Program-made: the position numbers and the translations under genes
In this document: positions 39,414 through 52,329 of the stretch, piece after piece
Position numbering within the stretch: position 1 is the first letter of the stretch
Layout of the letters: each line of letters opens with the position of its first letter
The notes under the pieces: model-generated
Told to the model about the DNA's origin: nothing
Database searches by the model: none
What the model saw: the letters and a program-made list of their open reading frames with translations, nothing else
Source of the DNA: Phylloscopus collybita
Lineage: Eukaryota > Chordata > Aves > Passeriformes > Phylloscopidae
DNA: 64,000 bases
Direction: 5' to 3'
Assembly (NCBI GenBank): GCA_027886175.1
Contig: JAJNNQ010000009.1
Span: forward strand, 27,765,501 to 27,829,500

Positions 39414-39570
39414 CTGACCAATAGTTCCCAAAGTTCCCACCTCTAAGGTGGGCACATCTGAAAAAGTACAAAAGGAGTCAGAAAAATAAACCGTGGTCCC
39501 TTGCTTGCAAGGGCCACTCAGCCTCTTCCTGAATCACTCCCTGCCTTGTTCGTTGCGCGCCACAGTGACA
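39414..39570 (+). repeat. 3' LTR fragment (3' half only)
   Basis: Aligns with the last ~157 bp of the 5' LTR, from CTGACCAAT to GTGACA, and keeps AATAAA at 39485-39490 and both stem-loops. The first half, with U3, is absent. The join lies at a CTGA shared with the end of the leader/gag stub. The target duplication CACCAC follows directly, so this end of the insertion is original. Confidence 0.9.
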
Positions 39571-39576
39571 CACCAC

Positions 39577-42500
39577 AAAATAAATTTGCTTCAAGTAAAA
39601 TCAAAACCATAGGAAGCAATCCTGCAAAATTTTAATTCTGAGTAAATCAAATTGAAAAGAAGTACTAAAAAAATGAGACAAGCTTCCATTGATTTCAACA
39701 AGATTTGAATTTAGATCTTTTAAATCTAGATATTTCAAAATGAACAAATTAAGTAAAAATTGAGGAACTAGATTCTCAAGTTAGAAAGCAAACCTGTGAC
39801 TGTTCTAACTTTGAGCTTAGGCTGAACTATTTTTCACGATGTGCAAGACCTTAATTCATCTGTGTATCTACTACATTTTTGTCACTGTCTAGATGGAGAG
39901 TATAGTTATCATTTACCTTGCCAGAAGAGTCAAGATAATGAAAATAAAAATTCTCATATAACACATCTATTCAAATTAACCTGTTTGATGAGAAGCAACA
40001 TCAAGATAATGCTTTGCAAAAGCCAGAAATATCCCTTGAAGTAACTTAGAAAAAATAGTTGTACAGTATAGCATCTGTGGTCTGAGGTAAACATGATAAT
40101 AAAAGACAACAGACATTTCTTGAATTCATTACAGTTAGGATCAAGCTCTTAAAAATTAATGCTATATCCTTTGAGGCAAGAGTTAACAGCTAGAGAGGAC
40201 AGCTCCCATTTTTGTATGTAAGATTAAAATAATGTTTCTCTCCCAGATCCCAAATAAAGTCAAAAATCTTTAAAGAAGAATTTTGTCTTGATAATCAACT
40301 CACTATGAAACTGAACTATCAAAGAAATATTATGCTATTTGGGGCTAAAGAGAAAATGTAAAAAGTACATTGCTCTTTCCCCTCCCTGTGAAAGTATGAC
40401 TGAATCCAGCAACAGGATAGTGGTTGAAATCAAAAATAAAGAAGTTTAAGTCAGAAATCAGAAATATAGACAAAGAAGTTTAAGTCACAGAGGAACAGAA
40501 GAAATATATATTAAAAACAAACAAACACCAACAACAACATAACCCCACAGTCATGGGACAAAATTAAATAAAGCACAAAATAAACCATCATGGGAAAGTA
40601 CTTTGAACTCAAGCAACAGACATTTTTTTCCTGTAGCCAAACAATTGAGGAATTATGCACCAAGAATGCACTCATGTGGTTCTTTTTTCACCTCTGAATG
40701 CAGCTACTGGTTCAAGTATCAGATAAATTTCAACCAAAGCATCTCTGTTAAGACTATCAATATTGCACAGAGACCATATTTACACAGCCCATAATTTTGC
40801 TTATTAACACGATAGGGCAGCTCTTTGAATCAAAGTCACATTTATGCCTCATTGAATAGTCTTAACTACTGCCAGAGACTAAAATGCTATTAACATGTAC
40901 ATAAGATGTATCTGGTGCATAATTACAGTTATTAAGATGAGCTCACTCAAAATTTTGCATTTATGTTCTTATATTTGTTTATCAAGGGCTGAAAAGTACA
41001 ACTGATATAACTTCATATCTTCCCATATGCCTCCTATTATTAATCCCAATGTTATAAACTGCTATGTGAATTAGATCAGGTCTGTAACAGCAAGACTTTC
41101 AGAGCAATTCAATGCAGCATTTACAAATTGTGCTAATAAAAGAGACAAGAGTCATTTCTTCATCATAACTCCATCTGGCAAAACAAAGCCAGGGCAAAAT
41201 AAAAAAAGATTTTGCCAGGAAGACAACACAGATAACCACACTGGCAGAAGCCACCAATGCTCACAGTGTTTTAAAAGCATGGGTCTGCATCTTTTACAGC
41301 AGCGCTTTCTGTACATACAAACTCACCATGTCAGCAAGCAACAAAAAAAAAATGCTAGGAGTTACAAAAAGCAACGTAAAAGTTATGAATTGTCTTAAAA
41401 TGCCTCTTCACAATTATCACTTCATTATTGAGCAGGTACTACTTTATCATCTGCATAGCTATGTAAGCAGACTTTAGTGGTGACAAAATGCTTTTCAGTA
41501 GAAGTAACTCCTTTGGTATGTTTTTATAACACCATAATAGATAAAAGTGCAGAATGAAGACATGACCTACTGAAACCAGGTTTGGAAGTGGTTAATAATT
41601 AAGGCCTTCTAGTTGTTTAATGTGTAGAGTCTAAACTTAAAAAGCAAAGAATAAGCTTCATTTCCTTTCCTCAGTTGAAAAATCTTCAATACTAGTTTGC
41701 TCACACCATCGGAGGCACATGTTCTTATTTAATATTTAAGGATATTTGGCAAATAAGAAATGCGAGTCATTTTAAATTTTGCATTAGATGAAAAATCATG
41801 TCTAGGGGAAGAGTATAAAGTTTAGGATGAATAGTTCACATCTTACTACTTACAAGAATATAGACACTAGCTGACAACTTGAACTTATATAAGGTATTAT
41901 ACAGAAGATTTAGTTCTGAGAGAGAGATTTCAACTGCAACATCTGTTGCCTAAATGTAAGTTCATTTAGTCAGCTTTAAATAATAATCTGATAAACAAGT
42001 ACCCATTTAGACTGACTTAAATGTCATAAATAACAGTTGAAAAGGAAGACTAATTAAGGGAATGTAAGTGTTTATCCAAGCTATGTATCCATCACAGACA
42101 CTTTACATTCAAATAGATATGTATTTAGTATCAGGTATAGACACAAGTTACAGGGGATGTAATGACCCTCTGAAGAAAAACATTGTGAATGTAACTCTAC
42201 ACAAGTCAAGAGCAAGTATGTCACCAGTCCGGAGGAATTTGTTCCTCTGATGAATAGTACCATACTTCACTATTAGCAGCTCATTTCTAAGCTACAATAC
42301 ACTTCTGTAAAAGCTGCAGAATAGAGGAAGAAAAAATAATCTAGAAAGTAAGGCAGGAAATCAGTAATCTGCCAGGGATATGAAAACATAGTTTTCCTGA
42401 TCATTAACCTTCCCATTTGTTAGGGCTTGTATTTCATAGCAGCAGTACATACGTGCTTCAAAAAGCAACATCATCAGATTCTGAAAGCCTATATTGGTTA

Positions 42501-44409
42501 GACCTCTGCCCAATTCATGAAAACATCTACTGTCTGTATGTGGAGAGTCACACAGGCACACTAATCAAGCGATTTGCTGTGGTATTGCATGTTTGGGAGT
42601 TTTCCACTTCAATGTTACCAATCAATTACCCACAGCAACACAACGAAAGGCCTCCTATTTATATGCAAGAAGCAGACTAAATATCATCCCATGTTACAAG
42701 TAAATTGGCCTTTTAGAAACTCAAGGAAGATCTTCTCTGGGTTTTACACTAAGGCAATTAAAAGTAAGCACAGTCAAACATCCCAATTCAAATCTATCTT
42801 TTTATATGAGCTTTAAATTTTATGTCACTCTATTGTCACTGAGGTTATTTTGTTGGACTGTTGAGGAGATGGCCTATACTAAAGTTCAGCTATCTTTAAC
42901 TCCAGAAACCTCCCTTGGGATTAGCCCTGAACAAGACCCTGTATTTCAAATGTTATTCAGTAGAATTTCTAACCACCAGTCAAGGCAACATGGAGTATCA
43001 TGCCTGACAGCTGCTTGTTTTCATTATGCCAAAACCAATATGTAATTTGTCACTGGATCTAAAATAAGGAAAACTTGTTGCTGCTTTCAAGCTTAAATAC
43101 TTCTAAAACTATTAAACAAATAGTTTAAAATAGTTAAAAGTTCTTTTTTAGGCAACATTGCCCTTTTTTCAGAGCCTTGCCTACTTATAGCAGAGCTAAT
43201 GAGTGTTGTTCTATCCAGAAGACTGACACCCCCAGGAAGGGGGTTCAGAGTGGCAAATCAAATACATGGATAAAAAATACTCAGAGATGCTTTCTGGCTA
43301 TAGATAGTCAAAGTACATACATAGAAAGCACTACAGCACAACAGGAAATGTAAGGGTACACTCCACTTTCTAAAAGGATATTCAGAAACTGGAAAAGAAA
43401 GTAGGGAATGCAGTTGAAACTAAAACCCATTGAAGCTACTATTAATATAAATTCCTTTAACACTTCAATAGTCACTTCAATATATGTCTTTTTAAGACTC
43501 CATTAAACACATTGTGAGAAAATTTTGAAATATAATCTTTGCATTGGCTAAACATTCTTCATTTCCATTTTAAAAGTATCCAAAGAAATAAAAAAATGAA
43601 AAGGAGATTAAATAGTTCAAAGAGATTTAGGTCCAGGCTTTTGAAAATTTGGGACCTCTAACAGCAGAGAAAAATTACAAGCATCCCTGAAATCTGGGGG
43701 AGAAAAGTTTACTGCCTATATTTCAGTTTGCAAACTCAAGAATTTGTCAAACAGAACACAAGACATCAATTTCATACATTCCATCTGAGATGTACAGTGC
43801 CTCTGCATCAGCGCATTGTCTCTGTACACCACTATTTTTATTAATTAAGTACTGACTTGTGTGCCATGTCATTAACCAGAATCAGATACCATGTCATTCC
43901 ATGGAGAGACTGATTCAATATTGACACAGAGGGACACATTTCCATCTACCAAATCACCAAAGATCTATTTGCTTTAAAAAGACTAATGAGTGATGGAGAG
44001 AACTGTTAGCAAGAAGAGAAGATATAAGCTGTTAATGCAGTTGATCATTCAGTCCTCTGAAAATATAATTACAAAATTAATATGGACTTCTCTCCACAAG
44101 CATGAAAACTCTGAGGTCACACAGTTTATAATGTAGCCAAGATTTAGCTTACAACTCTTGAAGCATCACTATGCCACCATATAGTCATTAAAGTTTGATT
44201 TGTTGGTTTTTTTTAATCATAGCTGTGTTTCATCATTGCCTTATCTAGAATGGTATTGCTGTTTTCTCAGTAGCCTGGATGTCCTCCTTGAAAACAAATG
44301 TCACAAGTCCTCCAAACTGCAGCAGTTGGTGCTCTTAGAGTTCACAGTAGCACTGCTTTCTTTATATGCATCTTCCTGCTTATGTTTTGAAATAAAAGAT
44401 GCCTATATT
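39577..44409. other. AT-rich DNA, no gene recognised
   Basis: Contains the A/C tract at 40513-40549 and a local duplication of AAAGAAGTTTAAGTCA at 40438-40453 and 40472-40487 (34-bp period). Overlapping frames at 42361-43045 on both strands are not convincing. Confidence 0.5.
40513..40549 (+). repeat. A/C-only tract (37 nt, one T)
   Basis: (CAAA), (CAA) and C-run segments with a single T at 40540. Confidence 0.82.
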
Positions 44410-44459
44410 AAAAACAAACAAACAAACACACACACACACACACAAAAAAAACACAAAAA
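44410..44459 (+). repeat. A/C-only tract with (CAAA)n and (CA)n
   Basis: Fifty bases of A and C only. (CAAA)n leads into about eight CA units and then A-rich sequence. It may vary in length between individuals. Confidence 0.9.
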
Positions 44460-46683
44460 TCCCCAAACCTGTAGCTTTTTTTCTGTGCAGAGTACTTAGC
44501 CTTCACTATTCCCTCACCTTTGCTTTCTGCCCTCACCTCTGTTAGATACTTCCAGATTTCCAATAAACTCCTGTCTGTTCACCCATGCACTGAACTCCAT
44601 TCATTACGATTGCCACTTACCTGCTGCCTTCAAGTTCCCTTCCTGCCTCTGGTCACAACTCTGCAAAGATCAGCCTCCTCTGGACCCTTTTGTTGCTTTG
44701 TTATTAAAAAAAAAAAAAATCACACAAACAATGGCAGAAGTAGTGCTGAAAACAAAGATGAAAAAGCATCTGATAGCTGGAAGCAAGGTCAGCAGGAATT
44801 GCTTTTCTAACATCCCAACTGGGTCCTCGCTTAGGAGGCAGAAATCTTCAGTTCTTATCAACTCAACAAACAAGAGAACACTAAGAAAATGTTTTTGTGG
44901 ATTTATCTGGGAAACATTTTAGTTCTATGAATTACATTTCTGGCTTCTCAATCTATACCCTCTATCTCTTACAGTAAAACACATTGCATTGGAAACAGTA
45001 GCTCCAGAGTTAGCTGTCAAGTTCATTTTTGGAATAAGTCAGTTCTTTTCCACTCTTAGTTACAATTGTGTACTCTGCACTATTTTTTTAAAGTCTTTCC
45101 AAGACAAAAGATACAAGTGGTAAGCTCTTGAATAAGCTGCAAAGTAGTAGATATTCATAAATTCCTAAAATTTCTCATAAAGATAACATCTTATCTAACA
45201 CAGACACTCTCTGTACCCTTTTAAGATACCCTTGAGTATCATCTCCTGTTGATTTCCATGCACAATTCAATTCACTTCTTTTAAGTACATTATACAACTA
45301 TCCTTTTTTTTCTATAATCACAGAAGCTAGGTTGGTTTGAGTATAAAAATTACCTTTTTCATTTAAATTTTTATATAATTATCAAAAAAAATTATAGTTG
45401 GGAATTATAATGCATACATATTCCACATAAAGGGAATATCTATTCTTTTCACTTTAGACTCTGAAAAATGGAGTATGTAAAATCCACTGCTACTACTAGT
45501 GTTTCAATATGCTGTTTTTATTCTGCTGTATTAAGCCATCACTATTACAATATCTAAAGAAAAACTAATGCAGTTATTGGAACACAAAAATAAAATAACA
45601 GCCCAAAAGACAGATAATCTTTGAACTTACAGTATAGAAGTGGCATGAGCTACATGAACACAGAGTTGCTAAAGAGGTATAAAAGAGAAATCAGTAAAGA
45701 ATTTACTTCAAACTTTGGCCCATTTTTTGTCTCAGCCACACATATCCCAGTTTTCCCCATAAGACAGAGTCAGCCAATTAAATCATCATCTGGTACAATA
45801 CTGCTGTATTGATATTATCTGTTGTTCTTTGTCTAAGAACAGAACAAATTAGACTTTGTTCAAAGTCTAATTTGACTTCTGTAAAAGCGTAGGCAGGGTC
45901 AGTTCCTATTTTGTCTCAAACTACTCGTACTCAGGGGGAAGGCAGGACAAAAGGATTTGATTTTTTATGTAATTTTTAGTTTTGAGAACTGATGCTGCCT
46001 GGAGGCTGTGGGGCCCTGAGTGCTACTGTTGCTGTATTTAGAGAGCTTGATAGAAATGCCCATTCTTAAGGTTTGATGTTGCTGATGTGGAATTCTTCTG
46101 CTCCATTTGAACATTTGCAACTCTGGTCCTAAAGCACTTTTTTAAAATTCAGAACTTATCTGAGGATCATTTTTTAATGTCACATCACTGAACCTTTTTT
46201 GTCTATTAGAAATGTTCTTAAATCTTCATTGGCATCACTGGATATCTGTCACTTCAGCTTTTCAGATTCCAAGAATGGATTTCCTCAGTACCTCCTACAG
46301 CTATTTTAGCTTCAGCTGAACTAAAATACTAAAAATGGTCAAGTTTTGCTCTTGCACAAGCCTGTGAAGGATATTGTAGGTAGATGTTCCCAAAGTGGAA
46401 ATTGCATAGCTTAGGTTAAACCTAAGCCTTCTCTGGTCCTTTCAGCCTCAAGTACAGGGACTGCAACTATGTGGAGACACTGACTCTAACCATTACAAGG
46501 AGCTGTTATTGTTACTTTGCTGTTTGGCTCACAGTGCCATAGAAACCACTATGCTCAGCATTGATTTGTTCTGACCACGTGTTCTGCCACTATGAAAACT
46601 ATAACTTAATTTCCTTTTACCTGAGAAATACTATATTCCATTTTTATTCTCATTTGCTTTTTCCTCCTTATCTTGTTTCTATT
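44460..46683. other. AT-rich DNA with a hairpin pair, no gene recognised
   Basis: A13 run at 44706-44718. The only structured part is the pair of inverted repeats at 45823-45874, listed separately. No gene or mobile element recognised. Confidence 0.5.
45823..45874. repeat. Two adjacent perfect hairpins
   Basis: First: TGTTCTT (45823-45829) and AAGAACA (45835-45841) around a 5-nt loop. Second: CAAATTAGACTTTG (45845-45858) and CAAAGTCTAATTTG (45861-45874), exact reverse complements separated by only TT. A 14-bp perfect arm with a 2-nt spacer is unlikely in unselected DNA of this size. No target duplication or transposon end is visible around the pair. Confidence 0.92.
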
Positions 46684-46772
46684 AAAAAAAAAAAAAGAAA
46701 AAAAGAAAAAAAGAAAAAAAAAAAAAGAAAAAAAAGAAAAAAAGAAAAAAAGAAAAAAAGAAAAAAAGGGAG
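46684..46772 (+). repeat. 89-nt homopurine (A6-7G)n tract
   Basis: Only A and G for 89 bases, mainly units of five to eight A followed by one G. The frames it produces on both strands (46561-46830) encode Lys or Phe runs and are artefacts. Confidence 0.92.
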
Positions 46773-49700
46773 TAGCTTTGTACTGCTTGGAATTTGACAA
46801 AGATGAAAGACTCTCCCCAAAAGACAGCAATTCCCTTTCAAAGATGTAATTATCTCCTTCTTTTGTTACTTGTTCCTACTTAATAAAATCAAACTTTGCT
46901 CCCCAAAGACATATTTAATGCTCAAATATCTTCCAAGATTCAGAAATAAAAACAGCTACACAATGTACACTGCAATGATTTCCTAGTTCTGTAATTGTTT
47001 CCCAGTTCACAAAACAGTGAATGATCTTTTACTATTTGGAAGAAAAGGAAGATCTTGAATGCATGCAAAAGTACTGATTTTACCACAGTTGTTTTCCATG
47101 ACTTCAGAATTTTAAAAGCTGAAAGCCTTTAATCAAGGCTAGTTTTTCTCATCCCTCTTAAGATTCACCATCATCACAGTAATTTAAAAATGTACTTTTT
47201 ATTTTTTTTCCAAGAAATAAGTAGATCAGCTTCATAGGGATGTTGCTTTTCTGTAGAATATTTTGAACTGCTCAAGTGATGGAACCAGAGTTGGCTTAAA
47301 AGCTGGCAAAAGAAAGAACTTTTATAGTAGTTGCCACTGAACTCACTATGCTGACTCTCTCAAAAAGTGACATATTCTGAAAGAAGTCTCCTGATCAGTC
47401 TTTGAACTGTTTGACTTTTCTGTGCAAGGACTATGCTTTTCATGCAGCACTCAATAACATACAGAAGAGAGCAAAAAGAATTCTGTGCTCTTGCACAAAT
47501 CAACAGCAGTCACTCTTCCTCTCACACACACTGAAATGTTAAACACTAAGCATCAGTGATCTGACCACTATTTAAACAGAGATTTCAGAATCAGAACTAC
47601 AGAGTTCAGCATTTCTTGATGTAAAGAATAACTTCAAGGTACTTAGGGAGAAATTGAAACCTTCAGAAGATAGAGCAAGGATTCCCCCTAATGGAGAAAG
47701 TGTAGACTTTCCACAGGCTCCCCGTTTTGGCTTTAAATCATCATGGAATGTTAGTAATATTTTTAATGTATGGGGAGTAGCTGCAGTCTTACTAGCATTG
47801 TTAAGGGCTGCTGAAAATAGCCATTACTAAGCTTGAAGAGAAGTGGCTTGCAGAAAAAAAAAAAAAATAAAATCAGGAAGAAAAGTAGCATGTTTTATTT
47901 GTCATAAAGTAAGAAAAATTAAAATATTACTAAAATTAAAATGGGACTAAATTAAGAACTGGCCATAGAAAAGCATTACACCTGCTTTCCTGGCCTCACA
48001 TTACTTATTATTACGGTCATCAGAGAATTTCTTAAAGACCCAGTGGACATAATTTTGTTTTCATAATGCTGCACTAAGGTGATATCTCATACCCACAGCA
48101 TGATCTGCCATGCAGGTTGGTCCATTTGCTACCCTCATTCTACTATCCCATAAGATGGTTTCAACAAGCAAACTAGAGTCCAGATAAGGTCTACAGATTT
48201 TAAATTGCATGTATTACCAACTATGAAACTACTTATTTCTATACTTAAATTTCATATTCTATTTACTTGTGGCTGTTACTTTTAAACTCACTTCTTATTA
48301 ATATTATTGAAAATTCAAAGCTGAACCACTGATTGCTTTGGGGTAAAAAAAAATTACACTTTGTTTTGGAAAGCTATTTGCTAAGGTGATTATATAAAAT
48401 ATTTTGTAGATTCTACATGCAAGTTTTTCACTATGTAGACTTTCTTGAAACCAGCTATACTGACAGAATAATTCTCTTTAGTAGTATCAGGTTATCATGC
48501 AACCCTGTGTAAGGTCAAGCTAGACCTTAGAAGAACTGTATCTGTTTGGGTTTTAAAACTTTAACCAGAACAAAAGGTTTCCAGACTTACTTTACTTCTA
48601 TAAATGAAACTGCAAATTTTTTCTTACTTCCATAAATGATACTGTTCATCTTGTTCTTTCACCTAATACAATCATAGTACAAAAGTGCATATGTACATAG
48701 TACAGAGCAAAAATATTTTTATGAAGAAAAAGATAGTTCATCCAGAGATGAAAATAACCTTATTACTTCAGTTGATAAGGTATCCTTTGGCTTTTGTGGA
48801 AATGGCTTTTTTTTAACCACAGCTACTTTTTTTTTAATTTTTATCTGTATAGAAAAAAAAAGGATGTTTTAATTAAAAACAAACTACCTGTGGGATTTTT
48901 TTTTTTTCTTCCTGTGAATGAGAAATGTGATTCCTTTGAATAGAGGCATAAGGGCAATGGGAAGATAGTTGATATGTGAGACCCTGTTGGATTCATATAT
49001 TCTTCCAAAGCATGCAAAAGCAGTTTAAAGAAAGCTAAGCTTTAGTGACCTAAACTTAAAATCTGTAGCTTTAATAGCCAATAACACTGCAAATAACAGA
49101 TTTACTCCTGAAAATATGATGACTTATGGATGTGCCATTTTCTCCCTGGCCATTCTTTCCATCTTAAAATATAAAATAAATGTAAGAAAAAAATTCCAAG
49201 GTTATCACATACCTTGCAGGAAAAAACTACTCAAGGTATGTTTTTCCCAGAATGCTAAAGACATTTCAAAGGAGTGCATGTAAACCAGGGGAATTCTTCA
49301 GCCTGCATAGCTATACTAAAGGACCTGTTTAGTCAGAGATGCTAAGGCTTTGGAGACACAAATTTAACTTACCTTATTCCCCAAGAACTTGTCCTTGATA
49401 CCAAATCTGTCTGGAAACAGCATCTATTGGACCCCCTAACTGTTCTTTATTAACTGTTTCTGAATAAAACTATATTTTGAGTTTGCTTCTTCCCAGATCA
49501 GTTACAGGGATTGATGTAAGCTGCAAAGCAAAACACATCCTCCACTCAGAAAAATCACACCTAATGGGATAATCTGATGGACTCCACAGATTTCTATTTC
49601 ACTGATGAAACTCAGTGCTTGCAGGCAGTTATGTGATAGTGTATAAATACAGCTCCAGGGAAAAAAGAAGTTAATATAAGATTGACTGATTTTAAAATCT

Positions 49701-52329
49701 TTATGTCAAACGCATGTGTAATCTAAAGAATATTTACATTTGGATTCTGATTCATGGCATGAGCCCAGTCAGATTCTATTTTCATCACTTTTTTTTTTTT
49801 TAATGGAAGGAACTTAATCTTCTGCTCTTTTCTCTCACTGCAGAAAGTAAGAACTTGAAAAGCTGTATGCTGAGAAATCTACAAGACCATCAGAAAAAGA
49901 GTCCTGTAGCCCATGAATTTTCTCAATAGGAGGGCAGGTGGAGGAAAATCATTTATTTTTATCTTTGCTAGCTTATTCTTGCATTGATTCACAGTCAAAG
50001 ATTTTTCTGAAAAAAAACCTAACTTATCAAAAGCATAGAGTGGAAATTATAGTAAATATCTATGAAAATAAAAAACAGCATAAAGACACAGGAAAAATCA
50101 GAGGAAAATCAAAGCAATTATCATGCTATGTTGTTTTGCCCTGACATCAAAAAAATCACTTAATAAATGGAGAGGAGAAGATCATAGCATTCACATTTGC
50201 ATTCTCATTAAGCCTTGTTATTTTGCAGATTAAAAAAAAAAGGTTGAAAGATTAGTTTATTGGAAAGTCATCTTTCTCTTTAGACATGAATTCATCATCC
50301 AGCATGATGCTATGGATTATTATTCAATTGGATGATTTCACGGCTAAAGCAAATATTGGTTTTCATTATTACACCCTGCATAAGTTTGCTCTGGAGAGCT
50401 TTGCCTGAAATTGAGTCATTTAATTTGAGGCAAAACAAAAAAAGGTGAGACCCCTCCTTTGGCTTTTGGAGTTCATGTTCACAGCACGAGATTACACAGA
50501 CATCCCACCTGGTGTGGTGGGACAGCCAGAAAAATGATGCGTGCCTCAAGAGCAGTTGATGCTTAAATTCAATTATCAATGAAGTCTTCAGTGTTAGTCC
50601 TTTTATGCTGATCTTGCCTCTTAGTCTTTGAGGTGCTTTTTAATCCTTTCAGATCACCATGATCTGTGGCCTTTTGTACTTTCTGCTCTGTCCAGGCTGA
50701 CTGTTCATTGTTCCTGGTGAGTCAGTTCCAAAACTGACCCAGGGGTAACTGCTCACTTTGTGCTTGTTCTGCAGCTGTCTTAACTGCAATGTTGTCACAT
50801 TATTTACCTTATCGCCTGCTGAATGTTAAATCAGCAATTTGCTAAATATGCTTATGCTAAATCCATATAACCATAAGGCAGTTATCAAATATTTGATTTA
50901 GCAATTCAGCTGGTCTCTTCCAGCTTTCATGACTTTTCATGACTTCTTCCTGCTTTCAGATATTTTCCCCATACAAGTGCAGAACTTTGTAAATATAAAG
51001 AACCTGAATAGGCAGTTATCTGAACATAGTGCAAGTTTGAAGTGTCTTCCCACTTTTGAGGGTTTTCACCCAAATAATATCTTGCAAAAATACAAACCTA
51101 GAAGACAAAAAACGCTGAAGGCAATCAAATTTCTCTGTATATATACATATTTCTGCTCTATTTCTATAACTTTCACACCCGTGATTATATACAAGATTAC
51201 ATGCTACATGTAAATGCAGCCATTTTAATGCTCCTGAATACAAATACAAAAGAAATGGGAAGCAGGCAGGCAGAGTAGGAGCATTTACAGCAAGATGTGC
51301 AGAAAGAACAACAGCAAAAAAAGCAACAGAGAAGGAGAAGGAAATAGGATGAGAGGGGGTTTTCATTTCTCAGAAAAAGGTGAGTGTGCAGATAAGGTTC
51401 CTAAGAGGCCATTTCAGAGTATGTCTGAGGAAAATTGAGGACAGCCTGTCCATTCAAGGTTTAACCCACAAATAAAGTAATTTTCCATAGTTCATGGTGG
51501 GGATGAGGGCAGGAGGGAAGAGGAAGAGTCAAATTCAGATTAGTACAGAACTGTTTTGTCTGGAAGGGAGTCAGTGAGAAGACAAGAACTGTTTCAAATT
51601 ATTTTGGCTATCACCATAATACTGTTTTCATAATTAGGATTATTTTATAATATTTTCAGAATCACATCTGACTCTTAGCTTTCTAGTAGGTCTGTATTTC
51701 TTTTGCTTGTAGGCAAGTGGAATGCAAAGGTGCAAATTGTTCAAGATCAAAATAGTCAAAATATGCTTGCTTCCTATAATTAACATAATTGTAATTAATA
51801 TATTTAATAATAACTGAATTGTTATGCCAGGCAATTTCTCAAGATATGTCAGATAGCACTACAAACTACCGGATCTGAGAAGTTACTTCTATATAAAAAC
51901 ACAAAAAATACTGTGATGGTATGGTTTATTGGTAGTACATGAAACCTTATTCCTTCTTTTCCACTCTGAAAATAAAGTGCCTGTATGGTAAATCCTGAGC
52001 AAGGAGTCTGCTGGGCATATCTAGCAGTGTTTAGACTGCAGGATGCTGCTCCAGGGTGCCCTGTATAACAGGACCAGCGCTGGTCTCACCTTCTCCAGAC
52101 AGCTTTGAAGCAGGTGGAAACCACTCATTGCTCACCAAAACTTACACCAGCTGGGGAGCACGGGGTGCCTTTGCTCAAACACATTAATGAAAGTGACAAC
52201 CACATGTGGCAGAAGACAAGTAAGAGTAGAAGGAGAGGACACATATAAGAAGATAAATGAGGAAAAGGCCTTAGAGAACTGTGAGGGTGAAAACAGAGGA
52301 AGAGAAACAAGAGGTGGAAGACATTTTGA
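46773..52329. other. AT-rich DNA, no gene recognised
   Basis: A14, T12 and T13 runs at 47854-47867, 48896-48907 and 49789-49801. A strong splice-acceptor-like site at 49819-49843 and an inverted TGCTGA/TCAGCA motif at 50817-50836 are reported as findings. The composition becomes GC-richer after 52010, leading into the LTR relic. Confidence 0.45.
50817..50836. promoter_or_regulatory. Inverted TGCTGA...TCAGCA motif
   Basis: Half-sites TGCTGA (50817-50822) and TCAGCA (50831-50836), 8 bp apart. Each equals the half-site of a MAF recognition element. Classical elements have a 1-2 bp gap, so this is at most two half-sites. The surrounding 50580-50930 is repeat-free. Motif-only evidence. Confidence 0.2.

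Larger units (their letters stand above)
38958..39570 (+). mobile_element. Deleted endogenous provirus, tRNA-Trp-primed
   Basis: A 613-bp element bounded by a perfect 6-bp target duplication, CACCAC at 38952-38957 and 39571-39576. Order: complete 5' LTR (38958-39263), primer-binding site (39266-39283), short leader, start of a gag-like frame, then a 3' LTR fragment (39414-39570) that has lost its 5' half. All of pol and env and nearly all of gag are missing. The two LTR copies show about nine differences over 157 aligned bases, so the insertion is not recent. The 6-bp duplication and the tRNA-Trp primer fit class II (alpha/beta-like) avian retroviruses. This is not a recombinational solo LTR, because leader sequence and the second LTR end survive. 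The cause was an internal deletion or a reverse-transcription jump. Confidence 0.92.

Noticed and set aside
46561..46830. Lys-rich and Phe-rich frames on opposite strands
   Set aside because: Both are translations of the homopurine tract.
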